DNA of 37,655 nt from an uncultured Acidimicrobiales bacterium (lineage in GTDB: Bacteria; Actinomycetota; Acidimicrobiia; Acidimicrobiales; SZUA-35). Numbering within the stretch: position 1 is the first letter of the stretch; each line of letters opens with the position of its first letter. Made by a program: the position numbers and the translations under genes. Below, one piece after another: positions 1 to 7,383 of the stretch. The stretch spans positions 1-37,655 of the forward strand of contig CALAJQ010000043.1 of assembly GCA_937922785.1 (NCBI GenBank), in the 5' to 3' direction. Below the pieces are notes generated by a model. That model had not been told where the DNA came from and searched no databases. It was given only the letters and a program-made list of their open reading frames with translations.

Positions 1-241
1 GGAGGGTGGCCGTCATAAGCCGTTCTTTGGTAACTATCGTCCGCAGTTTTATTTCCGTACTACTGATATTACGGGGACTGTGACTTTGCCTGAGGGTACT
101 GAGATGTGTATGCCGGGTGATAACACTGAGATGTCTGTTGAACTAATCAACCCGATTGCTATGGATGAGGGTTTGCGGTTTGCTATTCGTGAGGGTGGCC
201 GGACTGTTGGCGCTGGCCGCGTAACAAAGATCAACAAATAG
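1..241 (+). CDS. tuf: Elongation factor Tu, C-terminal 79 codons (partial, 5' end outside window)
   Basis: EF-Tu carries aminoacyl-tRNA to the ribosomal A site as a GTP complex in the cytoplasm. Reading from base 2, 79 codons run to a TAG stop and match the EF-Tu domain III end: [20 protein letters not shown], then MPGDNTEM, then [18 protein letters not shown]. The GTPase domain lies outside the window. Codon use is unusual: none of the 9 threonines uses ACC, and T- or G-ending codons dominate, unlike the ribosomal protein genes downstream. A second tuf fragment at the far end shows the same bias. A strong hairpin terminator follows 33 bases after the stop, so this tuf ends its own transcript. 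Confidence 0.98.
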   Translation, partial: EGGRHKPFFGNYRPQFYFRTTDITGTVTLPEGTEMCMPGDNTEMSVELINPIAMDEGLRFAIREGGRTVGAGRVTKINK

Positions 242-273
242 CACTTCTCTAGCTAACTAAAGACTTAAGCGAA

Positions 274-310
274 GGCCGGCCAGGGAAACCTGAGCCGGCC
301 GTTGCGTTTT
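274..310 (+). terminator. Rho-independent terminator after tuf
   Basis: GGCCGGC (274-280) pairs with GCCGGCC (294-300). The stem continues inside as CAGG/CCTG around a GAAA tetraloop, with one bulged A. GTTGCGTTTT follows. This is a strong intrinsic terminator that separates tuf from the sigma factor operon. Confidence 0.88.
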
Positions 311-353
311 AGCTAGGTCTTGGTTCGTCTGCGGGCAAACCTCTTCTCGCGGC

Positions 354-458
354 AAATTTCAGCTGTAGGTGACATTTTCTCCTTCTGTCAGCTGTGGGTG
401 ACAATAGATGTCACCTGGAGCAGAAATTTGGGTGAAGTGTCACCTGGGGCAGAAATTT
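354..458. repeat. Four-unit palindromic intergenic repeat, copy 1 (MITE-like)
   Basis: Two direct units on the left (CAG of each at 360 and 389) are followed by two inverted units on the right (TGTCACC starts at 409 and 438). Units are 29 bases apart in both arms, and 5 bases separate the arms. The outer 21-base ends (354-374 and 438-458) are inverted repeats matching at 17 of 21 positions. A second copy with the same spacing lies at 28181-28286. No transposase gene is nearby. Tandem binding motifs in inverted arms resemble transposon ends (IS21/IS481 style), but that link is inference. Confidence 0.85.
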
Positions 459-690
459 CGATGGGTTAAGAACTGGCACGCATTGTGGCCTTAAACCACT
501 ATCGGTTGTCATGCGTCTGTAACAATTGGCGATATCGTCATTGTGAACGGGGCTGGGGGTCTCCCTAGTCATTATTAGGGGGTGACCATCACTCCCCGAG
601 AGTGGCTAGTTCATTAGTCTGACCAGGTGAAAGAGTGTCGGTTGCGCCACGGCGGTGTAACGAAGTTACGAGGGTAGGAGTCTGATCGTT

Positions 691-1275
691 ATGGTGTCTT
701 CCACCATTTCTGAGTTAGTAGCTGACGCAAAGGACGGAGATCACCGCGCCTTTGAGGAGCTAGTTCGTCAGACATATGCTGACACCTACACCTTGGCTTT
801 TCGGCTTACTGGCGACGAAGAAGATGCTCGTGACGTCGTTCAAGAAGCGTATTTGAGAGTCCACAAGGGCCTTCAACGCTTCCGGGGCGATGCTCAGTTC
901 AGCACCTGGCTTCATCGCATAACTGCCAACTGCGCTAACACCTTCCTCGGCCGCCGGGTTCGTCATCGTCATGACGAACTGCCAGCCGAGCCCAACATTG
1001 CCGACGTTCATCCGCTACGGGACCCAGTACAACGGGGCGAAATCGGCGATCTGAGAGCCCAGCTAACTGAAGCACTGAGATCGCTGCCTCCTAAGTTGTC
1101 AGCGGTAGTAGTGCTCAGAGACATCTATGACCTCCCGCACGAGGACATTGCAGATGAGTTGGGAATCTCCGTGTCAGCCGCCAAGGTTCGCCTTCATAGA
1201 GCCCGAAAGCGGCTCCGTGAACGCCTTTACCCATTTGGCGACGAATCCGGAGACCAAGAATCTCATGCAATGTGA
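691..1275 (+). CDS. ECF-type RNA polymerase sigma factor (RpoE-like)
   Basis: This 194-residue protein is a group 4 sigma factor that directs RNA polymerase to a small stress or envelope regulon. Region 2 spans about residues 22-88 (EEDARDVVQEAYLRVHKGL, then FSTWLHRITANCA). Region 4 spans about 122-176 (LRSLPPKLSAVVVLRDIYDL, then the helix-turn-helix ISVSAAKVRLHRARKRLRER). There is no region 1 or 3, as expected for ECF factors. The ATG at 691 has GGGTAGGAG upstream. The stop overlaps the start of a zinc anti-sigma gene by 11 bases, the usual coupled pair. The target promoter set cannot be read from the sequence. The placement between tuf and tRNA-Trp/secE is uncommon. Confidence 0.93.
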   Translation: MVSSTISELVADAKDGDHRAFEELVRQTYADTYTLAFRLTGDEEDARDVVQEAYLRVHKGLQRFRGDAQFSTWLHRITANCANTFLGRRVRHRHDELPAEPNIADVHPLRDPVQRGEIGDLRAQLTEALRSLPPKLSAVVVLRDIYDLPHEDIADELGISVSAAKVRLHRARKRLRERLYPFGDESGDQESHAM

Positions 1276-1621
1276 GGAAGTAACACTCGTACTAGCCGAA
1301 GTGGCACCCGTAGAAGACGCTGCGCTTCCCCTGGCGGCAGCTCGCCATCTCGATGGCTGCCTGCGTTGTCAGGCCGAGTTGTCGCAGTATCGCAAGCTCT
1401 TGAGGGGCCTCTCATCGCTTCGGGAGGTGCAAATCGCGCCCGATTCCACACTTTTGGATGAGATTTTGGAGAACCTTCGCCCACCAGCTCCAGTGCTTAA
1501 ATTGCGGCGCCGGGACCGAAGAAAGGCTATCCTAAAGGGGGTTGGTGCGGCAGCTGCCACCGGAGCCGCAGGGGCTTTTGTTGCCGTATCCAAGCTAAAC
1601 CGGTCAACTGTGGCCCAGTAA
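1265..1621 (+). CDS. Zinc-containing anti-sigma factor (ZAS family)
   Basis: This protein of 118 residues probably binds and inhibits the sigma factor encoded just upstream. It carries the ZAS signature exactly: Cys3, 24 residues, His28, three residues, Cys32, two residues, Cys35. These four ligands hold zinc in the RsrA/ChrR type of anti-sigma domain, which in some members is redox sensitive. A basic stretch (RRRDRRK) near residue 84 is followed by an Ala/Gly-rich hydrophobic run that may be one membrane segment, with a short tail outside. The frame is open further upstream, but the ATG at 1265 gives a start adjacent to Cys3 and a normal 11-base overlap with the sigma gene, so I chose it. 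A redox role is inference. Confidence 0.85.
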   Translation: MQCEEVTLVLAEVAPVEDAALPLAAARHLDGCLRCQAELSQYRKLLRGLSSLREVQIAPDSTLLDEILENLRPPAPVLKLRRRDRRKAILKGVGAAAATGAAGAFVAVSKLNRSTVAQ

Positions 1622-1645
1622 CTAAAGGTTGCTGGTAGCCTTTAG
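1622..1645 (+). terminator. Short hairpin between anti-sigma gene and tRNA-Trp
   Basis: CTAAAGG (1622-1628) pairs with CCTTTAG (1639-1645) around a 10-base loop. There is no clear U-run. It could be a weak terminator or a processing signal ahead of the tRNA. Confidence 0.3.
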
Positions 1646-1652
1646 GCCGCTT

Positions 1653-1728
1653 AGGGCAGTAGCTCAATTGGTAGAGCACCGGTCTCCAAAACCGAAGGTT
1701 GCGGGTTCAAGTCCCTCCTGCCCTGCCA
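1653..1728 (+). tRNA. trpT: tRNA-Trp (anticodon CCA)
   Basis: A full cloverleaf is visible. The acceptor stem AGGGCAG (1653-1659) pairs with CTGCCCT (1718-1724). G1725 is the discriminator and CCA is encoded at 1726-1728. The anticodon loop CTCCAAA (1684-1690) carries CCA at 1686-1688, which reads UGG. The T arm has GGTTCAAGTCC. The outermost anticodon-stem pair is a C-A mismatch. tRNA-Trp directly before secE is a common actinobacterial arrangement. Confidence 0.97.
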
Positions 1729-1783
1729 CTTAATTTTGGCGTACCAAACGCAATTACACACTTAACGAAGGCAAGCAGTTGTC

Positions 1784-2086
1784 ATGGCAATGAATCGGGA
1801 GCAAAGGCGTTACCTGCAGAAGCAGGGCCAAATAGACGCCGAGGGCAACCCAACGAGCCTCCCTCGCGAGAATCGGATGCCCGTTAAGGGGGAGAGGGCG
1901 ACCCCCCTTCAGTACATTCGCGAGACCAATACCGAACTTAAGAGAGTTAACTGGCCGACTCGTCCCGAGGTGGTCAAGTACACCCTCGTGGTTCTGGCTG
2001 CGCTGCTGTTCTTCACCGGATTCATCGCTCTCATGGACTTCTTGTTCGGCGAGGGCGTTATCAAGCTTCTAAGGCTGGCCGAATAA
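1784..2086 (+). CDS. secE: Preprotein translocase subunit SecE
   Basis: SecE is the clamp subunit of the SecYEG channel in the cytoplasmic membrane. The protein has 100 residues, with an Arg/Gln-rich N-terminus, the conserved amphipathic stretch [20 protein letters not shown] (about residues 44-63), and one transmembrane helix (about 65-88). The order tRNA-Trp, secE, nusG is the standard one. The gene begins at ATG 1784; an in-frame ATG at 1790 is an alternative. Its TAA stop shares a base with the nusG ATG (TAATG), so the two are translationally coupled. No L33 gene (rpmG) precedes it, unlike in many bacteria. Confidence 0.96.
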   Translation: MAMNREQRRYLQKQGQIDAEGNPTSLPRENRMPVKGERATPLQYIRETNTELKRVNWPTRPEVVKYTLVVLAALLFFTGFIALMDFLFGEGVIKLLRLAE

Positions 2087-3219
2087 TGACCTACGTACTC
2101 AAAACAACGCCGGGCGGCGATTACAGCTTCTGCCTAAAGGCGGCCAACGGCCAAGTGATCCTTAACAGCGAGGTCTACACAACAAAGGCTGCTGCTGAGA
2201 ACGGGATTGAGTCGGTCAAGACCAACTCACCCGACGACGCTCGGTACGAGCGTTTGACCTCAAGTGCCGATCAGCCCTATTTCAATTTGAAAGCCGGCAA
2301 CGGTCAGGTCATTGGAACAAGCCAGATGTACTCATCGGTAGACGCAATGGAAAACGGCGTCGAATCTGTGAAAACCAACGGTCCTGATTCACCAACCGAA
2401 GACGAGACCGACGCGACCGGCGTCGAGGTTGACGATGCGCCGCAGACCGCTGCTGAACCTGAGCCCGAAGTAGAGGTTCAAACAATTGCTGCCGAAGCTC
2501 CTGCCGAATCGCCCGAGCCAGAGCCAGAGCCAGAGCCGGCTGAAGATGCCGCTGCCGCAGAGGCAGTAGTTGCCGAAGCTGAGCAAATTGTGGCCGATGC
2601 CGAAGCTGATGTGGTCGTTACTGACGAAGCCGGTGAAACCGTTGACGAGGCTCCGGTAAAGCAGAAGTCTCCTTATGACCGCCCGGGCCGTTGGTTCGTA
2701 CTTCACACCCAAAGTGGTTACGAGAACAAGGTTCGCAAGAACCTCGAAGCTCGAACCTCGTCAATGAACATGGAAGATCGCATCTACGAAGTTGCGATCC
2801 CTATGGAAGATGTTGTCGAGTTCAAGAACGGCAAGAAGGTCGTAGTCCAAAAGAAGGTATTCCCCGGCTACCTCTTGTGTCGCATGCGTCTCGACGATGA
2901 CTCGTGGTTCGTTGTTCGTAACACTCCCGGAGTCACTGGGTTTGTTGGTGCTGGAAACAAGCCGTCGCCGTTGCCTCGTCGCGAGGTAGAGAGCTTCCTC
3001 ACCGAGAAGACAGATGGCGAAGAGCCAGCACGCAAGGGACGTCCTCGCCTGGAGTACGAACAAGGTGAAACTGTTCGAGTCAAGGAAGGCCCGTTTGCGG
3101 ACTTCCAGGGCGAAATCGTTGAGATCAACGAAGACCAACTCAAGCTCAAAGTGCTGGTCAACATCTTCGGCCGAGAAACTCCGGTTGAACTCGAATTCGC
3201 TCAGGTGGGCAAGATCTAA
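2086..3219 (+). CDS. nusG: NusG with an N-terminal YegP-like (two DUF1508) extension and acidic linker
   Basis: NusG binds the RNA polymerase clamp and links transcription to Rho or the ribosome. At 377 residues this one is about twice the usual size. Residues 1-100 hold two tandem DUF1508/YegP-type repeats. Each has the pattern F-L-K-A-x-N-G-Q-V-I, then Y(T/S), then E/M-NG(I/V)ESVKTN. Residues about 101-198 are a low-complexity acidic linker rich in Ala, Glu and Pro. The NGN domain starts near Trp203 ([38 protein letters not shown]). The KOW domain closes the protein ([19 protein letters not shown]). Actinobacterial NusG often has an acidic N-terminus, but I know of no YegP fusion. No internal start with a ribosome binding site separates the parts, and the frame is continuous. 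Confidence 0.95.
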   Translation: MTYVLKTTPGGDYSFCLKAANGQVILNSEVYTTKAAAENGIESVKTNSPDDARYERLTSSADQPYFNLKAGNGQVIGTSQMYSSVDAMENGVESVKTNGPDSPTEDETDATGVEVDDAPQTAAEPEPEVEVQTIAAEAPAESPEPEPEPEPAEDAAAAEAVVAEAEQIVADAEADVVVTDEAGETVDEAPVKQKSPYDRPGRWFVLHTQSGYENKVRKNLEARTSSMNMEDRIYEVAIPMEDVVEFKNGKKVVVQKKVFPGYLLCRMRLDDDSWFVVRNTPGVTGFVGAGNKPSPLPRREVESFLTEKTDGEEPARKGRPRLEYEQGETVRVKEGPFADFQGEIVEINEDQLKLKVLVNIFGRETPVELEFAQVGKI

Positions 3220-3222
3220 CAA

Positions 3223-3247
3223 AGCGGTACGCTTTACCGCTGTTCTT
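3223..3247 (+). terminator. Weak hairpin after nusG
   Basis: AGCGGTA (3223-3229) pairs with TACCGCT (3235-3241) around CGCTT, followed by GTTCTTT. The short U-rich tail suggests partial termination or attenuation between secE-nusG and rplK-rplA. Confidence 0.4.
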
Positions 3248-3333
3248 TCCCGACGTTCAACCTCGGGCTCAAATTCATCGCTCTAGCACGAGCAAACCTC
3301 TAAACACCTCTTCAATAAGAAACGCAATTTCTC

Positions 3334-3759
3334 ATGGCTAAGAAACAAGTACTCGCAGTAGTAAAGATCCAGATTCCGGCTGGCGCTGCATCTCCAGCAC
3401 CACCGGTTGGTACCGCTTTAGGTCCATACGGTCTGTCGATCATGGACTTCTGCAAGGAGTACAACGCACGAACCGAGGCACAGCGGGGAAGCATCATTCC
3501 CGTTGAAATCACCGTTTTTGAAGATCGAACCTTCAGCTTCATCACTAAGACTCCTCCTACATCTGAGCTGATCAAGAAGGCAGCCGGTGTCCAAAAAGGT
3601 GCTTCTGATCCGCTTCGTGACGACGCTGGGTCCATCACCGATGCTCAACTAACTGAGATCGCTGAGATCAAGATGCCTGACCTCAATGCATACGACATTG
3701 ACGCAGCCAAGCGCCAGATTGCTGGCACTGCTCGTCAGATGGGTATCAGCGTCAGCTGA
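3334..3759 (+). CDS. rplK: 50S ribosomal protein L11
   Basis: L11 binds the GTPase-associated region of 23S rRNA and is needed for the stringent response. The protein has the usual 141 residues. The N-terminal domain contains the Pro-rich segment [20 protein letters not shown] and [15 protein letters not shown]. The C-terminal rRNA-binding domain ends with [15 protein letters not shown] at 3334 gives [17 protein letters not shown], the family's normal start. It lies 84 bases before rplA, the standard L11 operon pair. Confidence 0.98.
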   Translation: MAKKQVLAVVKIQIPAGAASPAPPVGTALGPYGLSIMDFCKEYNARTEAQRGSIIPVEITVFEDRTFSFITKTPPTSELIKKAAGVQKGASDPLRDDAGSITDAQLTEIAEIKMPDLNAYDIDAAKRQIAGTARQMGISVS

Positions 3760-3843
3760 CTCCGGCTAATAGCAAAGTTCTAGCAAACCACAGGCTCGTC
3801 GAGATCACCTCGTCCGGCGGCCTTACTAACGAGGGAGCCAATC

Positions 3844-4548
3844 ATGGCAAAAGGTAAGAAGTACATCGACGCACACAAGCGCTATGACCGGGATCACCTC
3901 CATGAGCCCCAAGAAGGCCTTGAGCTGGTTAAGTCCTTGGCAACAGCCAAGTTCGATGAGTCAGTTGAACTTGTGGTCAGCCTTGGTGTTGATCCGCGTA
4001 AGGCCGACCAGATCGTGCGTGGCACAGTTGCCCTTCCTTCGGGAACTGGCAAGGACGTGCGCGTTGCAGTTTTTGCAAGTGGAGCGGCTGCAGAAGCAGC
4101 GTTGGAAGCAGGCGCTGACCATGTTGGCGCAGAGGACCTTGTAGAACTGGTCGAAGGTGGTATGACTGACTTCGACATCGCAATTGCATCACCGGAGCTA
4201 ATGCCCCAGGTTGGCAAGCTCGGCCGAGTGCTAGGTCCGCGTGGCCTTATGCCTAACCCAAAGACCGGAACTGTCACTCCCAATGTGGCTAAGGCAGTAG
4301 GCGACTTCAAGGGTGGAACTGTTGAGTATCGCACTGACCGTTACGGAAACGTAGCTGTCGCCATTGGCAAGGTTGGCTTTGAGCCAGCGGCGCTACGTGC
4401 CAACTTCGATGCTCTGATCGGTGAAATCGTTCGAGCTAAGCCAGCGTCGGCTAAAGGTCGCTACATCAAGAAGGCAACCCTCTCTTCAACCATGGGACCT
4501 GGGATCAAGCTGGATCCAACCAAGGTTGACGAAGGCGTCACTAAATAA
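3844..4548 (+). CDS. rplA: 50S ribosomal protein L1
   Basis: L1 binds the L1 stalk of 23S rRNA and helps release E-site tRNA. In many bacteria it represses its own operon. The 234-residue length fits the family. Diagnostic segments are [38 protein letters not shown] and PKTGTV. The start ATG at 3844 follows GAGGGAGCC. It is followed by a 225-base leader before rplJ. Confidence 0.98.
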   Translation: MAKGKKYIDAHKRYDRDHLHEPQEGLELVKSLATAKFDESVELVVSLGVDPRKADQIVRGTVALPSGTGKDVRVAVFASGAAAEAALEAGADHVGAEDLVELVEGGMTDFDIAIASPELMPQVGKLGRVLGPRGLMPNPKTGTVTPNVAKAVGDFKGGTVEYRTDRYGNVAVAIGKVGFEPAALRANFDALIGEIVRAKPASAKGRYIKKATLSSTMGPGIKLDPTKVDEGVTK

Positions 4549-4773
4549 TTTCTCTAGATCGAGAGGGCTCAGTTAGCCTCACGAAACAATCGAATTTTCT
4601 CTGCCCGAGACATCAGGTGCCGGCTAGCCGGATAAATACTCCTGACGAGGCGGTCGCTTAGCTTCTAGGAAGCACCTCCGGTGTGACCTGTGGTGGTGTG
4701 GTCGTCGCAATTCGATGACACAAGTAACACCAAGACAAACACAGGAAAAACAACCAAAACGGAAGGAGGTGCA
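4549..4773 (+). promoter_or_regulatory. rplJ leader, probable L10(L12) autoregulatory region
   Basis: This 225-base untranslated stretch between rplA and rplJ contains several potential stems, including the self-complementary CCGGCTAGCCGG (about 4620-4631) and GAGG/CCTC pairing around 4648-4678. It ends in a very strong ribosome binding site, GGAAGGAGGT (4761-4770), before ATG 4774. L10 leaders that bind the L10-L12 complex are widespread in bacteria. I infer such a role from position and have not matched the kink-turn consensus. Confidence 0.45.
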
Positions 4774-5538
4774 ATGAGCGAACCAAGACCAGAAAAAGTA
4801 GCGATCGTGGACGAAATCCGTGATCGTGTTGGCGCTGCCGAGGCAGTTGTAGTCACCGAGTACCGCGGTCTGACAGTTTCAGAACTAGCCGAGCTTCGGC
4901 TGGCTATGCGTCCATCAGGCGGCAAGTACAAGGTCTACAAGAACACTCTCGCAAAGAGAGCTATCTCCCAAGACCAGCCCGAACTGGCTGAGCTGCTAGT
5001 TGGACCAACTGCGATTGCGTTTATCGAAAACACCCCAGAGGGTGAGACCGGTGACGTTGTCGGAGTAGCCAAGGCACTCAAAGACTTCGCCAAAGCATCA
5101 CCAGAGCTAGTCGTTAAGGGTGGTCTGTTTGAAGGCAACTTCATTGACGCAGACGGCCTGAAAGCACTAGCCGATATTGAACCTCGCGAAGTATTGCTCG
5201 CCAAGTTCGCTGGCCTACTGGCTGCACCAATGCAGCGCATGGCTGGCCTCTTGCAGGCAGTTCCGCGAGACTTTGCTTACGGCCTGAAGGCACTTATCGA
5301 CATCGGAGGAGCGCCAGGCGCACCGGCCGATGCACCAGCAACTGCTGAAGAAGCCGAAGAGGCAACTCCAGCAGCCGAGGACGCTGTGGAGGCCGAAGAG
5401 GCCGAAGAGGCCGCTCCAGCAGCAGAAGAAGCAGTCGAAGAGACTGAACAAGCAGATGCTGCACCCGCAGCTGAGGCACCAGAAACAACCAATGAAGAGA
5501 CCGCCTCAGCTGACGCTGAGCAAAAAGAAGAGAGCTAA
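4774..5538 (+). CDS. rplJ: 50S ribosomal protein L10 with a long acidic C-terminal tail
   Basis: L10 anchors L7/L12 dimers to the ribosomal stalk. Residues 1 to about 178 are an ordinary L10: [18 protein letters not shown], then [12 protein letters not shown], then the C-terminal L12-binding helix [16 protein letters not shown]. After that comes an extra tail of about 76 residues made almost only of Ala, Glu, Pro and Thr (residues 179-254). The usual L10 is near 175 residues. The frame is open upstream to 4690, but ATG 4774 has GGAAGGAGGT three bases before it and gives [15 protein letters not shown], so it is the start. rplL follows after two bases. The tail role is unknown. Confidence 0.97.
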   Translation: MSEPRPEKVAIVDEIRDRVGAAEAVVVTEYRGLTVSELAELRLAMRPSGGKYKVYKNTLAKRAISQDQPELAELLVGPTAIAFIENTPEGETGDVVGVAKALKDFAKASPELVVKGGLFEGNFIDADGLKALADIEPREVLLAKFAGLLAAPMQRMAGLLQAVPRDFAYGLKALIDIGGAPGAPADAPATAEEAEEATPAAEDAVEAEEAEEAAPAAEEAVEETEQADAAPAAEAPETTNEETASADAEQKEES

Positions 5539-5540
5539 GA

Positions 5541-5909
5541 ATGAGCAAAGAAGAAGTACTAGAAGCAATCGCAAGCATGTCAGTTCTGGAGCTCTCTGAG
5601 CTTCTGTCTGAATTCGAAGAGAAGTTCGGCGTAACAGCCGCAGCTCCAGTTGCAGTCGCAGCTGCTGGCGGCGGCGCTGCTGAAGAAGTTGAAGAGAAGA
5701 CTGACTTCGACGTAGTGCTAACCGGTCCTGGTGACAAAAAGATCCAGGTAATCAAGGCTGTTCGTGAGCTAACAGGGCTGGGTCTGAAGGAAGCTAAGGA
5801 CCTAGTTGAGTCTGCTCCTAAGGCTGTTGTCGAAGGCGCAAACAAGGACGACGCTGAAGCAGCGAAGGCCAAGATTGAAGCCGCTGGTGGTTCAGTAGAA
5901 CTTAAGTGA
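5541..5909 (+). CDS. rplL: 50S ribosomal protein L7/L12
   Basis: L7/L12 forms the flexible stalk that recruits translational GTPases. The protein has 122 residues: an N-terminal dimerisation helix pair ([20 protein letters not shown]), an Ala/Gly hinge (residues about 36-50), and the C-terminal factor-binding domain ([20 protein letters not shown], then LVESAPKAV). It starts two bases after the rplJ stop and ends the operon at a strong terminator. Confidence 0.98.
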   Translation: MSKEEVLEAIASMSVLELSELLSEFEEKFGVTAAAPVAVAAAGGGAAEEVEEKTDFDVVLTGPGDKKIQVIKAVRELTGLGLKEAKDLVESAPKAVVEGANKDDAEAAKAKIEAAGGSVELK

Positions 5910-5930
5910 GCTAGTTCCAGTTATGAACGA

Positions 5931-5953
5931 GCGGGCCTTCGGGCCCGCTTTTT
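5931..5953 (+). terminator. Rho-independent terminator after rplL
   Basis: GCGGGCC (5931-5937) and GGCCCGC (5942-5948) form a perfect 7-bp GC stem around the stable TTCG loop, followed by five T. It closes the rplJL transcript and leaves rpoB to its own promoter. Confidence 0.95.
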
Positions 5954-5985
5954 CACCTTTTGGCGGCCGTTTGTGAATACCCTCT

Positions 5986-6030
5986 TCTAGGTCCATCGCT
6001 TCTGGGTCCATCGAACATCTAGGTCCATCG
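5986..6030 (+). repeat. Three direct copies of TCTRGGTCCATCG upstream of the OmpA-like gene
   Basis: Copies start at 5986, 6001 and 6018, spaced 15 and 17 bases apart. The first and third are identical and the second differs by one base. They lie 61-105 bases before the GTG at 6091, a position suited to regulator binding sites. No regulator is known. Confidence 0.6.
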
Positions 6031-6090
6031 AGCGGTCACAGAAAAGCGGAAGTAGAGAGCGGACGTGGGTCAGATCCGGGGAGAGCGGTA

Positions 6091-7383
6091 GTGGAGGAGA
6101 GCGACATTGACTTGCCGATGCGGCGTGTCTCGGCCCAGAAGGTCCGCGACGACTCTCGCATCGCTCGATCAAATTCGACCACAACCGACTACTGGATTCG
6201 TGGAACCGAGAGTGGCAAGTTTCCGCTCTCGATGCGCGGTTGTTTTTGGCTCGGAAGCTTCGTCGCTGTGCTTCTAATCGCCTTCAGCCTGTTTCAGGTG
6301 GTTCCCAGCGTCGAAAGAAATCTCGAGCAGCGCGCTGTCTCGGAACTAAATGCCGCGGGTATTGAGACAGGAGGTCTCGAGGTGGACTTCTCGTGGCGTG
6401 ACGGCGATATCAGCGGGCTTGTGGCTACCGAGGACTCCGCGGATGTGATTCTCGACACCGTGTCTGGCCTGGACGGGGTCAGGTCGGTTGAGCTGAATCT
6501 CGATGTCGCCGAGACCCCAACAAGCACAACGACTCCAGGCTCGCCTCGGGCGATCGGGCCAGTCAGCGTGATCGTCCAGTTCACCGGCGGAGGCTCCAGC
6601 TTGAGCGGAACGGTTCTGACCGAGCAGCAGCGTTCCGAACTCGTTTCAGCGGCAGAGGCTGCGATGGGTGCAGAAAATGTTTCAGATCGTCTGCAGGTGT
6701 CAGGCTTGTTGCCTGAGCTCGAGGGTGCAGATGAGCGGGTTAAAAGTATGGCTTCAGTGATCGCCAAGATCCAAGCACCCACTTCAGGCCGGATCGTGTT
6801 AGTCGATGGGAGTCTCAGTTCCAGCCTTAGTGTTCCAACTGAAGAGAATGTTGTTCTGTTAGAAGAAGCATTCGCCGAGTCGGGCCTTGTTGGCGAACGC
6901 CAAATTGAGGTCGAAACGGTCAGGGATCTAGACCCCGACCCCGACCCCGACCCCGAACCTGAACCCGACCCAGCCTCGGCTGTGCTCCTACCAGCCGAAC
7001 AAGCTGCGGCGCTACAGGCTGAACTAGATCTACTACAGGCTGAGGTGGCCGCAAATGTCGTGTTTGGAGCTAACCAATCTTCTCTGAGTGCAGAGGCCCA
7101 ACTGACCCTTGATAAAGTTGCCGCCGCGATGAACCAATACTTGCAAACGTCCATCGAGGTCGAAGGCCATACTGATTCAGCTGGCGTTGAGAGTGAGAAT
7201 CGGCAGCTAAGTCAAGAGCGTGCTGATGCTGTTGCGGCCTATCTGATCAGTGCGGGAGTTGAAGCGAGGAGACTGTCAGCGATTGGATATGGCCAAGATA
7301 GGCCAGTTGGTGACAATTCGACCAACGCCGGTCGTCAGGCCAATCGCAGGGTCCAGTTCACTGCGTCGGAGTTAGCTCCATGA
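6091..7383 (+). CDS. Membrane-anchored BON/OmpA-family protein (OmpATb/ArfA-like)
   Basis: This 430-residue protein has a basic cytoplasmic N-terminus, one transmembrane helix (about residues 52-71), BON-like repeats (about 78-280), an Asp-Pro/Glu-Pro repeat linker (about 286-297) and a C-terminal OmpA domain (about 320-425). The OmpA part shows the peptidoglycan-binding pattern: VEGHTDSAG, then NRQLSQERADAV, then IGYGQDRPV and ANRRVQF. The TM-BON-OmpA order matches mycobacterial Rv0899/OmpATb (ArfA). It probably ties the membrane to peptidoglycan. The start is GTG 6091 with GGGGAG upstream; ATG 6118 is an alternative. The stop overlaps the next gene (ATGA). The actual substrate or pore role is unknown. 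Confidence 0.83.
   Translation: MEESDIDLPMRRVSAQKVRDDSRIARSNSTTTDYWIRGTESGKFPLSMRGCFWLGSFVAVLLIAFSLFQVVPSVERNLEQRAVSELNAAGIETGGLEVDFSWRDGDISGLVATEDSADVILDTVSGLDGVRSVELNLDVAETPTSTTTPGSPRAIGPVSVIVQFTGGGSSLSGTVLTEQQRSELVSAAEAAMGAENVSDRLQVSGLLPELEGADERVKSMASVIAKIQAPTSGRIVLVDGSLSSSLSVPTEENVVLLEEAFAESGLVGERQIEVETVRDLDPDPDPDPEPEPDPASAVLLPAEQAAALQAELDLLQAEVAANVVFGANQSSLSAEAQLTLDKVAAAMNQYLQTSIEVEGHTDSAGVESENRQLSQERADAVAAYLISAGVEARRLSAIGYGQDRPVGDNSTNAGRQANRRVQFTASELAP

Larger units (their letters stand above)
242..690. other. Intergenic region between tuf and the sigma factor gene
   Basis: This 449-base stretch has no credible gene. It holds the tuf terminator (274-310), the four-unit palindromic repeat (354-458), an imperfect hairpin centred on CCCTA/TAGGG (563-580), and a short palindrome GTAAC-GAA-GTTAC (657-669) just before the sigma factor ribosome binding site (GGGTAGGAG, about 672-680). 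The two palindromes near the sigma gene could be operators. I found no convincing -35/-10 pair with normal spacing. Confidence 0.6.

Noticed and set aside
301-310. Identical GTTGCGTTTT tails after the tuf and cox terminators as a shared element
   Set aside because: The stems are unrelated and ten matching bases after a terminator can arise by chance.
354-458. Complete insertion sequence
   Set aside because: No transposase gene is present in or next to either repeat copy; only end-like motifs are seen.
516-540. TGTAAC...CGTC as an autoregulated ECF promoter
   Set aside because: The spacing between the two parts is about 12 bases, too short for an ECF promoter (about 16-17).
1127-1264. Longer N-terminus for the anti-sigma factor
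   Set aside because: It would overlap the sigma gene in a different frame for 140 bases. The ATG at 1265 places Cys3 at the exact ZAS spacing.
5294-5872. Open frame of 192 codons on the minus strand across rplJ and rplL
   Set aside because: It is antisense to two certain ribosomal protein genes and low complexity. It is a by-product of Ala/Glu codon bias.
6294-7154. Open frame of 286 codons on the minus strand inside the OmpA-like gene
   Set aside because: The plus-strand protein has clear domains, and the antisense product is Ser/Thr/Arg-rich with no recognisable domain.
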